A DNA stretch of 64,000 bases from a virus. The notes beneath the pieces were generated by a model. That model was not told where the DNA came from, did not search any database, and was given only the letters and a program-made list of their open reading frames with translations. Location: positions 1-64,000 of the IMG/VR virus record IMGVR_UViG_3300046499_000502; one strand, 5' to 3'. The translations under genes were made by a program, and so were the position numbers. Positions 7,846 through 15,317 of the stretch are shown here, piece by piece; position 1 is the first letter of the stretch; each line of letters opens with the position of its first letter.

Positions 7846-8084
7846 GCCGCCTCCTCGGTAGCGGGCTGAGTGGTGGTGCGGACGGCGGCGCTGTCGAGGA
7901 ACGCGGCGAGCGCGGCCTCGGAGACGCGGAACCGGGGGCGGCCGTGGCCCTTGGCGATGTCGATCGCCTCGATGCGGCCGGACTTGATCAGTTCACGCAC
8001 GTGCTGCGGGGTGCCGCCGATGCGTATGGCGACCTCTCCGGTGGTCAGGTAGCCGCCCGTGGGGGCGACGGAGACAGGCGTCAC
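7842..8084 (-). CDS. MerR/excisionase-type helix-turn-helix protein, first gene of the transfer operon
   Basis: An 80-residue protein with the HTH_17 pattern: YLTTGEVAIRIGGTPQHVRE, then LIKSGRIEAIDIAKGHGRPR and a short C-terminal helix. Such proteins act as excisionases or architectural regulators. Its position directly after the operator cluster at 8135-8166 makes it the first product of the transfer operon. It could be the Xis of an integrative element whose integrase lies outside the window, or a local regulator. Confidence 0.75.
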   Translation of the reverse strand: MTPVSVAPTGGYLTTGEVAIRIGGTPQHVRELIKSGRIEAIDIAKGHGRPRFRVSEAALAAFLDSAAVRTTTQPATEEAA

Positions 8085-8134
8085 TAGGTGCTCCCCTGCG
8101 GTCGACTGGGGTGGACGACTCCATGGAAGCAGTC

Positions 8135-8166
8135 GCTCTAGAGCAAAGCAAGTGCCCTAGAGCAAG
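8135..8166. promoter_or_regulatory. Kor-type operators of the transfer operon
   Basis: The palindrome GCTCTAGAGC at 8135-8144, followed by AA, and a half-match CCTAGAGCAAG at 8156-8166. They lie upstream of the transfer operon's first gene. The same element recurs at the start of the GntR gene and in the divergent promoter at 9091-9100, which points to one repressor controlling all three. Confidence 0.7.
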
Positions 8167-8186
8167 CAGTGGAAATTCAGGCAACG

Positions 8187-8217
8187 AAAAAGCCCCCGCC
8201 CATCAAGGGCGGGGGCT
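8187..8217 (-). terminator. terminator of the GntR repressor gene
   Basis: On the minus strand, AGCCCCCGCCC pairs with GGGCGGGGGCT and a TTTTT run follows, 13 bases past the stop of the repressor gene. It isolates that gene from the transfer operon downstream. Confidence 0.85.
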
Positions 8218-8229
8218 CATCTCTGCAGG

Positions 8230-8985
8230 TCAACGCTTCACGTCGTACACCAGCAGGAATCGAGAAGCGTCCAGAATCATTCGGTTGAACTCCACGACGC
8301 GCCCGTCATCCTGCATCGCCAGTCGATGCTGCTCGATCACCGGGGCGCCGACAGCCAGACCTAGGTCGTCCGCCTCTACGGGAGTTGCCAGGCGGCTGCG
8401 GAACTGCTCGACGAACTCCACGGGGCCGTGGCCAGCCTCGGACAGTCGCGCATAAATGCCGCCATCCCCAGTGTCGACCTCAGTGATGCGCGTGCCGCGC
8501 GCGAACTCGTCCGGGATGTACGAGGTAGCCCGCATGACAGGCACCGCGTCGACGGCGTACTTCCGATCACGCCTCCATGCATTGGAGTCGGGCGCCAGGC
8601 CAAGCACGCGTGCAACATCGGCGGACACCCGAGGAAAGTCGACCTGCGGTTCGATCACCGCCCACTCGCGCCCCTCCACGTCGACGTCCCACATCGAGGG
8701 AACCCCTTCCCACTGGTCGGGGTACAGCCGCTTCAGCGCCCTCCGAACGATGGGCTTCCACTCGGCGAGATACCAGCCCGCCCCCTGGCGAGACTCGATG
8801 AGCCCCTCGTCGCGCAGCACGCCGAGGGCTTGTCGCACGGTCATCAACGAAACACCGTAGTGGTCACGCAGACCTCGTTCGCCGGGGAGCTTGCGCGTCA
8901 CCTCGAAATCACCGGCAGCGATACGCCGGCGCAGGCCGTCGGCGATCTCCCGATACTTGTGCGTCTCGCCGGGCTTGCGTGGCAC
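8230..8985 (-). CDS. kor: GntR-family repressor with UTRA domain (KorSA-like)
   Basis: A 251-residue regulator. An N-terminal winged helix (YREIADGLRRRIAAGDFEVT, then LPGERGLRDHYGVSLMTVRQ) is followed by a UTRA ligand-binding domain to the end. In Streptomyces conjugative elements GntR-type Kor proteins silence lethal tra expression. I chose GTG at 8985, with AAGGAG seven bases upstream. The ATG at 9009 lies within an operator copy, which implies autorepression. The effector of the UTRA domain is unknown. Confidence 0.88.
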   Translation of the reverse strand: MPRKPGETHKYREIADGLRRRIAAGDFEVTRKLPGERGLRDHYGVSLMTVRQALGVLRDEGLIESRQGAGWYLAEWKPIVRRALKRLYPDQWEGVPSMWDVDVEGREWAVIEPQVDFPRVSADVARVLGLAPDSNAWRRDRKYAVDAVPVMRATSYIPDEFARGTRITEVDTGDGGIYARLSEAGHGPVEFVEQFRSRLATPVEADDLGLAVGAPVIEQHRLAMQDDGRVVEFNRMILDASRFLLVYDVKR

Positions 8986-9006
8986 GGGCTCTCCTTGGGA
9001 CGGATT

Positions 9007-9100
9007 CATCTAGAGCAACGCTACCTGCTCTACATCTCCGCTGGTCAATGGGTGCCGCGGCCCGACATTGCGGACAGGGTGGCTTTGATTGCTCTAGAGC
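9007..9100. promoter_or_regulatory. divergent control region with Kor-type operators
   Basis: TCTAGAGCAA at 9009-9018 sits at the upstream edge of the repressor gene. A half-site TGCTCTA lies near 9025-9031. The full palindrome GCTCTAGAGC at 9091-9100 is preceded by TT. This region should drive the repressor leftward and the gene at 9184 rightward. Confidence 0.65.
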
Positions 9101-9183
9101 GGTACGGTTCTTCGTAGTCGGGGTGTGACAGTGAGCACACCTCGGGTTGGGGACACCCCTGTCTATCCGCTCGAAGGGAACCC

Positions 9184-9747
9184 ATGGCCGACATTGAGCG
9201 CACCGCGCTCTACCGCTACCTCGACGCCGACGGACGCCCCTTGTACATCGGGATCACGGGCGACGTGAAGCAGCGCAGGGAGTCGCACGCAAATAGCCGT
9301 TGGGACCAGGAGGCCACCGACTACAGAGTCGAGTGGCACGACACGCTCGCAGACGCGCTAGCTGCCGAATTCAATGCGATCAAGTCCGAGAAGCCGAAGT
9401 ACAACCGCGCCCACAACTTCGGCGACATCACACTGGGCGACGTGGACTGGCCGTCTCTCGCGACGGACAACCGCACGAAGGCGATACTGCTCGCCGAGTT
9501 CATGCAGAGCGAGATCGACAGCGGGCGCTGGCCTGTTGGCTATCGAATCCCGGGCCCCCATGAGCTGGCCGCCCGGGCGGATGTAGGGCCCGGCACCGCG
9601 ATCTCCGCCGTGAAGAAGCTCACCAACCGGCGATACGCCTACCTCCGCCGGGGGTTCGGGCACTTCGTGCGCATGCCGCCCCCACGGCCGAGTTCCCGCC
9701 GTTCCGTCCACCGTTTCGACCTTCGGGGCGCTGCTCGGGACGGGTAG
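9184..9747 (+). CDS. GIY-YIG nuclease domain fused to a GntR-type winged helix
   Basis: A 187-residue protein. The GIY-YIG core spans residues 8-78: Y10, LYIGIT at 20-25, Arg31, a likely catalytic Glu62 (AEFNAIK) and Asn74. Residues 101-163 match a GntR-type winged helix (LLAEFMQSEIDSGRWPVGYR, then PHELAARADVGPGTAISAVK). A nuclease tethered to a repressor-type DNA-binding domain suggests site-specific cleavage, perhaps at the Kor operators that flank its own promoter. That target is inference. It is the only plus-strand gene of the module and is divergent from the repressor. Confidence 0.8.
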   Translation: MADIERTALYRYLDADGRPLYIGITGDVKQRRESHANSRWDQEATDYRVEWHDTLADALAAEFNAIKSEKPKYNRAHNFGDITLGDVDWPSLATDNRTKAILLAEFMQSEIDSGRWPVGYRIPGPHELAARADVGPGTAISAVKKLTNRRYAYLRRGFGHFVRMPPPRPSSRRSVHRFDLRGAARDG

Positions 9748-10173
9748 CGCATCCTATCGCCTCTGCCAAACCGCGCGTTCCTGCTGGTGGGAGGGCGTTC
9801 CCGCGGAGGCTGGTTCGTAATCCGGTGGCCGGGCCGGCGTCTGGTTTTGATCTAGCGTCGTTTCTGGTCGCGCCATCACCGTCGAGTTTCGGTCTTCGGC
9901 TCGACTTCGCCTACCTGCGGTGATCCCGGAGGGGGTGCAGGGGGTGTACCGCACAATGATCGGATAGACCCCGCGACCTGCAAAGTCGCTGGTCAGCCCC
10001 ACTCTATGGCAACGACTGTTGCCGATGCTTGATCCAGTCTGCGGCGTCATCGGCTGCGGCAAGCTGGACCTGAAGACGCGAACGGCCGGGCGCTACCAAC
10101 GCCCGGCCAGTTCATCAACCAGCGGTGTCCGCCGCTGATCCGCAATCCGTCTCTCCAGAAAGGGACTACATCC
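9748..10173. other. 426-bp intergenic region
   Basis: No convincing gene. It holds small inverted repeats: GGCAAC/GTTGCC around 10008-10023, GCGAC/GTCGC near 9978-9994, and a strong hairpin GGCCGGGCG...CGCCCGGCC at 10084-10108. The last could end transcription or shape the leader of the next gene. Confidence 0.5.
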
Positions 10174-10632
10174 GTGACTGTAGCAACCCCCGAGCCTGCC
10201 GTCGCCTCGCCCGACGCTCCCCGAACATGGTCGTTCGTGAACCGTCACACGGGTCGCCCGCAGACCGTCACCTGTATGGCCGGCTGTACCCGCGACCACT
10301 CGTCCGACGAGGGCTCGCCGGCGGCGCCGGAGGACATCTGGTGCTGGTTTTGGTCGGATCCGCTGACGCTGCCGGTGAATGAGAACGGTGAGCCGGAGGA
10401 GTTCAAGGTTCTCGACACGGTGGTCAAGGTGGAGCCGTGGTCTCCGAAGATCGCCGAGCGGCTGCCCTACGCCGTCATCGAGCTGGTCGACGACCACTTC
10501 ATCGACGGCCTGGACCCTGACGGTCTGGCCACGGTGATCCGCACGCTGTCTGACCGCCTGGAGCAGATGCGAGAGACGCACGCGCGCCTGGTCGCGGTCC
10601 GCTCCGACTACATGTCACGGACGCGTCCCTAA
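10174..10632 (+). CDS. DUF6907-like protein
   Basis: A 152-residue protein with a small Cys/His cluster (TCMAGCTRDHSS), a W-rich stretch (DIWCWFWSD) and a helical C-terminus. This pattern matches the DUF6907 proteins common in Streptomyces chromosomes and integrative elements; function is unknown. The GTG at 10174 follows AAAGGGAC. It is the first of four plus-strand genes that converge on the early phage region. Confidence 0.75.
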   Translation: MTVATPEPAVASPDAPRTWSFVNRHTGRPQTVTCMAGCTRDHSSDEGSPAAPEDIWCWFWSDPLTLPVNENGEPEEFKVLDTVVKVEPWSPKIAERLPYAVIELVDDHFIDGLDPDGLATVIRTLSDRLEQMRETHARLVAVRSDYMSRTRP

Positions 10633-10697
10633 TCCTGCCGGGGCTCGGCTGTCTCACTAGACTGGCCGGGCCCCACCGTGAGAGGAATTGATCCCAT

Positions 10698-11087
10698 ATG
10701 CGCCCTTTGGATTACCGAGATTTTCTGGTTGACCTGCTGAAGAACACCCCTGGTGTGCAGCGGGTGGAGGTGTTGGAAGGCGGTCCGCAGTCGTTCGCTG
10801 TGGCCGTCTCTGTGGGCGGTCGTGACTTGCGCTGGCAGGTGATCGGTCAGCTGGCGGACGGAGCGAAGCACGACACGCCCACCGCGGCCGTTCAGTCGGG
10901 TCCGCCCGCGTTCAAGGCTGCGCCGGTGGATGGCGCGCCGGACGCGTGGCTGGCCGGGGTGATCGGCGCTGCGGAGCCGGCGGACACGGAGCGCATCGAG
11001 GTGTGGTCGACCCGCGACGGCAAGCAGGACGCCGGGATCACCGTCTTCTTCCACAATGGCGAGAAGGCGTTCGTTCGCCTGTTCTGA
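10698..11087 (+). CDS. hypothetical protein
   Basis: A 129-residue alpha-beta protein, MRPLDYRDFLVDLLKNTPGV onward, ending GITVFFHNGEKAFVRLF. GAGAGGAA precedes the start. No domain is recognised. It probably shares a transcript with the genes at 10174 and 11159. Confidence 0.7.
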   Translation: MRPLDYRDFLVDLLKNTPGVQRVEVLEGGPQSFAVAVSVGGRDLRWQVIGQLADGAKHDTPTAAVQSGPPAFKAAPVDGAPDAWLAGVIGAAEPADTERIEVWSTRDGKQDAGITVFFHNGEKAFVRLF

Positions 11088-11158
11088 GGATTCGCCGCGA
11101 CCTCCGGCGGAATACCTGACGCATCGGCAACTTCCCGTCGAATGAGGGAGAACCGCCC

Positions 11159-11308
11159 ATGCGCGATCATGTCGACCCCGCCCAGTGCTCGGCGTGTTGT
11201 TCGGTCTGCGGCGCCTACGGTGGTGCGGAGCCCGGTCAGCCGATGGCGCCGCACCAGCCGCAAGGGAGCCGCGAGATGTGCCCGGGGAGCGGCCAGCCCG
11301 CGGTCTGA
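11159..11308 (+). CDS. 49-residue cysteine-rich protein
   Basis: Reads MRDHVDPAQCSACCSVCGAY and then a CPGSG near the end. Five cysteines plus a His suggest a small zinc-binding fold. GAGGGAGAACC lies just upstream of the ATG, and a strong terminator follows the stop. It is too short for family assignment. Confidence 0.6.
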   Translation: MRDHVDPAQCSACCSVCGAYGGAEPGQPMAPHQPQGSREMCPGSGQPAV

Positions 11309-11328
11309 CCGAGCTCTGACGCCTCCGC

Positions 11329-11359
11329 AGCCTCGCCCGTTTCGCACGGGCGGGGCTTT
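11329..11359 (+). terminator. terminator after the Cys-rich gene
   Basis: A GC hairpin (GCCTCGCCCGT pairing with ACGGGCGGGGC) followed by TTT, 20 bases past the stop at 11308. Confidence 0.75.
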
Positions 11360-11442
11360 GGCGTGTGCGCCCTTGCGGCCGACGCACACCCGTCTGACCG
11401 TGGACCGTCAGCAGGGTGGCGTACCGACGACAGGGGGACGAC

Positions 11443-11685
11443 GTGCGACGCAGGTTGGACGACGTGGCTGGCCGGCTGCTGCTGCGGTTGGCGGTGGTGC
11501 TGCACCGGACGGTGGCGGGTAGGGCGGCGCGGGAACGGCTGCAGGCCCGCCGGAATCGGGCGTTGCGGGCGGCTTACCGCCGGGGCGTGCCGGTGGAGGA
11601 ACTGGCAGCACGGATGCAGTTGACGCCTAGCTGGATCCGGCAGGTGCTCAACGGGAAGAAGCCGGCGGTGGAGGAAGCCGCGTAG
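11443..11685 (+). CDS. small helix-turn-helix protein
   Basis: An 80-residue basic protein. Its C-terminal half (YRRGVPVEELAARMQLTPSW, then IRQVLNGKKP) looks like a helix-turn-helix. I chose GTG at 11443, preceded by AGGGGG; a GTG at 11416 would add nine residues. It ends at a shared bidirectional terminator. Confidence 0.6.
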   Translation: MRRRLDDVAGRLLLRLAVVLHRTVAGRAARERLQARRNRALRAAYRRGVPVEELAARMQLTPSWIRQVLNGKKPAVEEAA

Positions 11686-11698
11686 GCGGACAACAGAG

Positions 11699-11728
11699 CG
11701 CCCCCGTAGCCGTATGGCTGCGGGGGCG
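11699..11728. terminator. bidirectional terminator between plus-strand genes and the early operon
   Basis: CGCCCCCGTAGCC and GGCTGCGGGGGCG form a near-perfect stem with a four-base loop. It lies between the convergent genes ending at 11685 and 11742 and marks the end of the phage early transcript. Confidence 0.8.
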
Positions 11729-11741
11729 TCGTCGTGGCCGG

Positions 11742-12695
11742 CTACTCCTTGCCGTCGAGGACAGCGCGCCAGGCGCGGAGGTGTTCGGGCTGGACGGCGG
11801 TCTCGCCGGGCCCGTCGTAGCTGGCGCGCGCCCAGTACGCCTCGAACGCGTCGAGGGCTTGCCGGAGGGTGGCGGCCAGCTGGTCCCCACGTTCCTGCCA
11901 GACATACCGTTCGGCGGCCAGGTCCTGTCGCTGGGTGAGTAGGCGATGGCTTGCCTCCTGCTCGTCACGCCAGTGCTTCGCGTGCCGGTAGGCGGTGTCC
12001 TCCCACTCCCGGCGCTGAGCCTCTGCCTCTTTGACCTGCTCGCGTAGCCGGTCGAGTTCGGGCTGTACGTCGGCGAGCTGGAGGCGCTGCCGGAGTTGGG
12101 CGAGGTGCCGGTCCCGGACGTTGAGAACCGTGTCGGCGATCTCCCGGGCGCGGGCGGCGGCTATGGGCTTGGGCAGGTTGTCCATGAGCAGCGGCTGGAC
12201 GGCGGCGGCGTACTGCTGGTGGAGCCATTCCGGGTCGGTGATGGTGGCGGGCTCGGAGTGCTTCTGGGTGCGCGCTTTCTGCTGCCGGTCGTACTCGCGC
12301 CAGCGTTCCCCGTGCGAGACGGATGCCGCGCTGCCGTCATGACGTCGGCAGGGCTCGCCGGGCTGGGCGCCGCAGCCCGGCGGTCGGCAGCGCGCGGACC
12401 AGGACGGGTCGGTGATCGTGGCGGGCTCGGTCGCTTCAGTCGCTGCCGCCTTTCGGAGGTCCGAGAACGGCTTCGGCCACACGTTCGGGTCGGCCATGAA
12501 TCGGTGCGCCCAGTCCTGTCGGTAGTCGCAGTCGGGCAGCCAGCAGTGCCAACCGTCCTCGTGAGCGACGAGGTGCAGGGCGCCCGTGGCGTGGTCGTTG
12601 CCGCAGGTGAACGGGTGCATGCCGCCCTCCGCCTGAAAGCGATTCAGGGCGGCCACCTGCTCGGGCGTCCACGGGGCGTGGATCTGGTCGGTCAT
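11742..12695 (-). CDS. hypothetical protein with zinc-like motifs and a coiled coil
   Basis: A 317-residue protein. The N-terminal 130 residues carry Cys/His pairs (FTCGNDHATG, WHCWLPDCDYRQD, ARCRPPGCGAQPGEPCRRHD). The CGAQPGEPC part resembles small zinc motifs of actinophage proteins. Residues about 190-290 form a long Glu/Arg/Gln coiled coil. It is the last gene of the leftward early operon. Function is unknown. Confidence 0.7.
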   Translation of the reverse strand: MTDQIHAPWTPEQVAALNRFQAEGGMHPFTCGNDHATGALHLVAHEDGWHCWLPDCDYRQDWAHRFMADPNVWPKPFSDLRKAAATEATEPATITDPSWSARCRPPGCGAQPGEPCRRHDGSAASVSHGERWREYDRQQKARTQKHSEPATITDPEWLHQQYAAAVQPLLMDNLPKPIAAARAREIADTVLNVRDRHLAQLRQRLQLADVQPELDRLREQVKEAEAQRREWEDTAYRHAKHWRDEQEASHRLLTQRQDLAAERYVWQERGDQLAATLRQALDAFEAYWARASYDGPGETAVQPEHLRAWRAVLDGKE

Positions 12696-13090
12696 GCCGC
12701 CGCCTCCATCGCCGCCGCGCGGTCGGCGGCAGCCTCGAAGAGGTGGGCCAGCTGCTCGGCGGTGTGGGTTGCCGCCCAGCCGGACACGGCCTCGTGGGCG
12801 CGGCGGACGCGCTGCGAGAAGTACCCGGCCTGCCAGGTCGCGTCGGGCCAGCCCTGGTCGGTGACCTCTGGGTCGACGAGGCCGCCGATCAGGACGAGCG
12901 CGACGCCTTCTGCGATGGCGTGCTCCGGTGTGATGACCGTGATGAAGTCCTCGAAGGTCGTGGTGCCGAACAGGGCTCGCCGGAGGGCCATGAACGGGCC
13001 GTGGCCGGCGTACTGGGCTGCTTCTCGCAGGCCGGTGGAGATCGTTGGTGCTGTGGGGAGGGTGGCGAGTTCGGTGACGGACATGCTCAT
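12692..13090 (-). CDS. hypothetical protein
   Basis: A 132-residue, helical, Ala-rich protein, MSMSVTELATLPTAPTISTG onward. The start could be Met1 at 13090 or Met3 at 13084. It overlaps the next gene by four bases. No recognisable domain. Confidence 0.65.
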   Translation of the reverse strand: MSMSVTELATLPTAPTISTGLREAAQYAGHGPFMALRRALFGTTTFEDFITVITPEHAIAEGVALVLIGGLVDPEVTDQGWPDATWQAGYFSQRVRRAHEAVSGWAATHTAEQLAHLFEAAADRAAAMEAAA

Positions 13091-13214
13091 GCGGCGGTCT
13101 CCTGGGTCATGGGTTGGCCTTCCTGCGGGCTCTGTGCGGGTTCTGACGGCCTTTCGGGGCCGGGTTGGGGTCCTGGTGCTCCGGCCGGCTCCTGGGCGCT
13201 CTGACGGCCGCCTG

Positions 13215-13589
13215 TCACGCTGCCGCCCCTCGCGGCCCTGTGCGCCTGTCTGCGGCTCTCGCGGCCCCCCGGACGTCCCGAGCGGCCCGCGCGGGCTCCT
13301 GGGCGCTCCTGCCGTCGCTGAGCGGCCCTCGCGGGGGTTCACCGCCCAGCGACGGCAGTTCGAGTTCGTCGGGCCGCAGCAGCCCGCAAGCGACCGCGAC
13401 AACCGCCGCGTGCGTCCGGGACTTGGCACCCAGCCGGACCGCGGCCTCCTTCAGCCGCAGATGCACGCCCTGCTCCGTCGTGCCCAGCCGCACGGCTATC
13501 TGGCGGCTCGTGTAGCCGGACGCGGCCAGCCGCAACGCCGCCAACTGGCCAGGGCTCAACGGCTTGCCCTCGAAGCCGGGGCTTCTCAC
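13215..13589 (-). CDS. LuxR-type helix-turn-helix protein
   Basis: A 124-residue protein whose N-terminal half is a LuxR/NarL-type DNA-binding domain (LSPGQLAALRLAASGYTSRQ, then IAVRLGTTEQGVHLRLKEAA). The rest is an Arg/Pro/Ala-rich tail. The GTG at 13589 overlaps the upstream stop as GTGA. There is no receiver domain. It is likely a phage regulator of unknown target. Confidence 0.75.
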   Translation of the reverse strand: MRSPGFEGKPLSPGQLAALRLAASGYTSRQIAVRLGTTEQGVHLRLKEAAVRLGAKSRTHAAVVAVACGLLRPDELELPSLGGEPPRGPLSDGRSAQEPARAARDVRGAARAADRRTGPRGAAA

Positions 13590-13786
13590 GCCTGCCTCCG
13601 CACTTCGTGCCGCCCGCCAACACCGCGCTTGATCCGCCCGCGGGTATCGAGGTGGCCGTCGGCGTCGGCGAGCATCCGCACCGCGCGGGCCAGCACGTCG
13701 CCCGGGATCTCGCCGCGGTAGCAGCGGGACAGGATCTCCGCCGTCTGCGGGTCGACCATGACCAGCGGGGCACGGGCCGGGCTCAC
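13586..13786 (-). CDS. small hypothetical protein
   Basis: A 66-residue protein starting VSPARAPLVMVDPQTAEILS with GTG at 13786 overlapping the previous stop. It is helical with a basic end. It lies between the LuxR-type gene and the 206-residue gene, in the same operon. Confidence 0.6.
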   Translation of the reverse strand: MSPARAPLVMVDPQTAEILSRCYRGEIPGDVLARAVRMLADADGHLDTRGRIKRGVGGRHEVRRQA

Positions 13787-14403
13787 GACCGGGCCTCCTT
13801 GCCGGGCTGGGACACGGCGGCGGGGTCGAGGCTGTGCCCGGGGCACTGGACGTAGACCATTCCGGGCTGCGGCCACCACACGTGCGGAATGTGCGGCTGA
13901 TGAAGTACCGCTCGGCTGCACGGCACCACCTCCACGCCGGAGGTGACGACGTGGTCCCCGGCGTGCCCGGCGGGCTTGATGCAGCCGGAGCCGTCACCCG
14001 GGCCCTCGCCGTAGGGGCAGTCGGCGGCGGGCTGCGTCTCGGGCTGGGGCGCCTCGTCGGCCATGCGGCGCAGCTCGGTGGCACGGCGCCGCAGCCTGCT
14101 TTCCGCGTCGCTGAGCGCGATGCGCTGCCGGAAGTCGTAGCGGTGGTACTCGGCGACGTTCACGTCCGTGGTGTCGCGCATCTCGGCTACGACGTCGGCC
14201 GCGGCGCTCCACTCGGCGGCACGACCGGCAGGCGCGGCCTGCACGAGCGCGATCACCTCACGGGCCGCAGCCAGATAGTGCGAGCAGGACGCGCCGTTCG
14301 GATCACTCGCCCAGGGGACGCCGCCATCGCCCCAGTCCTTCGCGGCGAGGTGACGGGCGACGCGCTCCTCGACGTCGGCCTGCGGGTTGGTGGTCTCGGG
14401 CAT
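13783..14403 (-). CDS. hypothetical protein with a C-terminal Cys/His segment
   Basis: A 206-residue protein, MPETTNPQADVEERVARHLA onward. The first 130 residues are helical. A zinc-like segment follows (DCPYGEGPGDGSGC, then HAGDH) and a VQCPGH near the end. ATG at 14403 has GGAG six bases upstream. An alternative ATG at 14481 overlaps the preceding stop but adds a low-complexity leader. Confidence 0.7.
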   Translation of the reverse strand: MPETTNPQADVEERVARHLAAKDWGDGGVPWASDPNGASCSHYLAAAREVIALVQAAPAGRAAEWSAAADVVAEMRDTTDVNVAEYHRYDFRQRIALSDAESRLRRRATELRRMADEAPQPETQPAADCPYGEGPGDGSGCIKPAGHAGDHVVTSGVEVVPCSRAVLHQPHIPHVWWPQPGMVYVQCPGHSLDPAAVSQPGKEARS

Positions 14404-14477
14404 CGTGCGCTCCAGGTCGTGGGAGGGTTCGGGGTGCGGGCCGACGCCGATACCAGCGGCGTCGGCCCGTCCTGCGG

Positions 14478-15317
14478 TCATGCGGCGGGGTCGAGGTGCT
14501 GCTGGACGATGCGCTGATGCCAGCGGATCGCCCAGTCCGGGCAGTTGGCGCAGTTCTTGTGCGTGTGGCCGGGCATCGGGTCGGAGCGGCGGGCGTCCAT
14601 CGACCAGGCCATCGAGTCAGCCGAGACGAGATCGTCCGCGTAGGCGCCGAGGCCTTGGGTCTTCACGCCGAAGCCGTGCAGGCGCAGACCTTGGCCCGCG
14701 AAGTGCTGCACGATCTCCCGGATTTCGTCGGTGGCCTGGCGGCGGCAGACGGATCCGAGGCCGACGACGGGCTGCGCGGCAAGGTCGACCCCGGCGTCGG
14801 CGTACATCTGGGCGCAATGCTGGTAGTCCTCGAGGCTCTGGCCCTGGAGGACCGGGATGAACGGGAGCTCTGGCGCGAGGCGCTTCAGCTCGAGGTAGTT
14901 GTCGACCGTGAACCGCTGGTGGATGCGCACGGCGGTCGTCAGGTCCTGCTCCGGGTCGAACGGGCCGAGCCCGCGGGCTTCACGGGTGCCGTGGAACGTC
15001 ATGCCGTTGAGCACGCCGCCGCGGATGACGGCCTCTTCGCACATCCAGTCCTGCGGGGCGGCCCATTCGAGCTTGCCGATCGCCTCGGCGTACCTGCGGA
15101 CCTCGGCGACGTAAGCCTCCGGCGTGAGGGTCCACCGGCCGTGACGCTGCAGCTCGGTGAACCCACCGGAGTCCAGCGCCCACGGCGACTTGGCGCGGGG
15201 GAAGGTTTTGCGGTCCTTGAGACGATTACGGGAGATGAACAGCGGTATGTCCGAGGTGGCCAGCCAGTTCGGCATGTGGGTGCCCAGGTAGAACCTGGTG
15301 CCCTCCTCGGCGGTCAC
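14478..15317 (-). CDS. dpdA: DpdA-like 7-deazaguanine DNA transglycosylase
   Basis: A 279-residue member of the tRNA-guanine-transglycosylase-like superfamily. It has ALDSGGF at 47-53 (the substrate-binding Asp of this fold), VVGLGSV, LHGFGVKT, and ADSMAWSMDAR at 233-243 where the TGT nucleophile Asp lies, then a CxxC (NCANCPDW). Phage DpdA proteins exchange guanine in DNA for 7-deazaguanine derivatives such as preQ0, which blocks many restriction enzymes. The overlapping upstream gene encodes a YhhQ-type preQ0 transporter, which strongly supports this function. No preQ0 synthesis genes are in the window, so the base should come from the host or by salvage. Confidence 0.85.
   Translation of the reverse strand: MTAEEGTRFYLGTHMPNWLATSDIPLFISRNRLKDRKTFPRAKSPWALDSGGFTELQRHGRWTLTPEAYVAEVRRYAEAIGKLEWAAPQDWMCEEAVIRGGVLNGMTFHGTREARGLGPFDPEQDLTTAVRIHQRFTVDNYLELKRLAPELPFIPVLQGQSLEDYQHCAQMYADAGVDLAAQPVVGLGSVCRRQATDEIREIVQHFAGQGLRLHGFGVKTQGLGAYADDLVSADSMAWSMDARRSDPMPGHTHKNCANCPDWAIRWHQRIVQQHLDPAA

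Noticed and set aside
7842-8084. Calling this HTH_17 protein the excisionase of the 33280 integrase
   Set aside because: It is 25 kb away and under Kor-type operators; the HTH_17 gene at 31699 is the better partner.
9754-10062. 102-residue minus-strand frame in the 9.7-10.2 kb gap
   Set aside because: Composition is shadow-like, it lies over several inverted repeats and has no coupling to neighbours.
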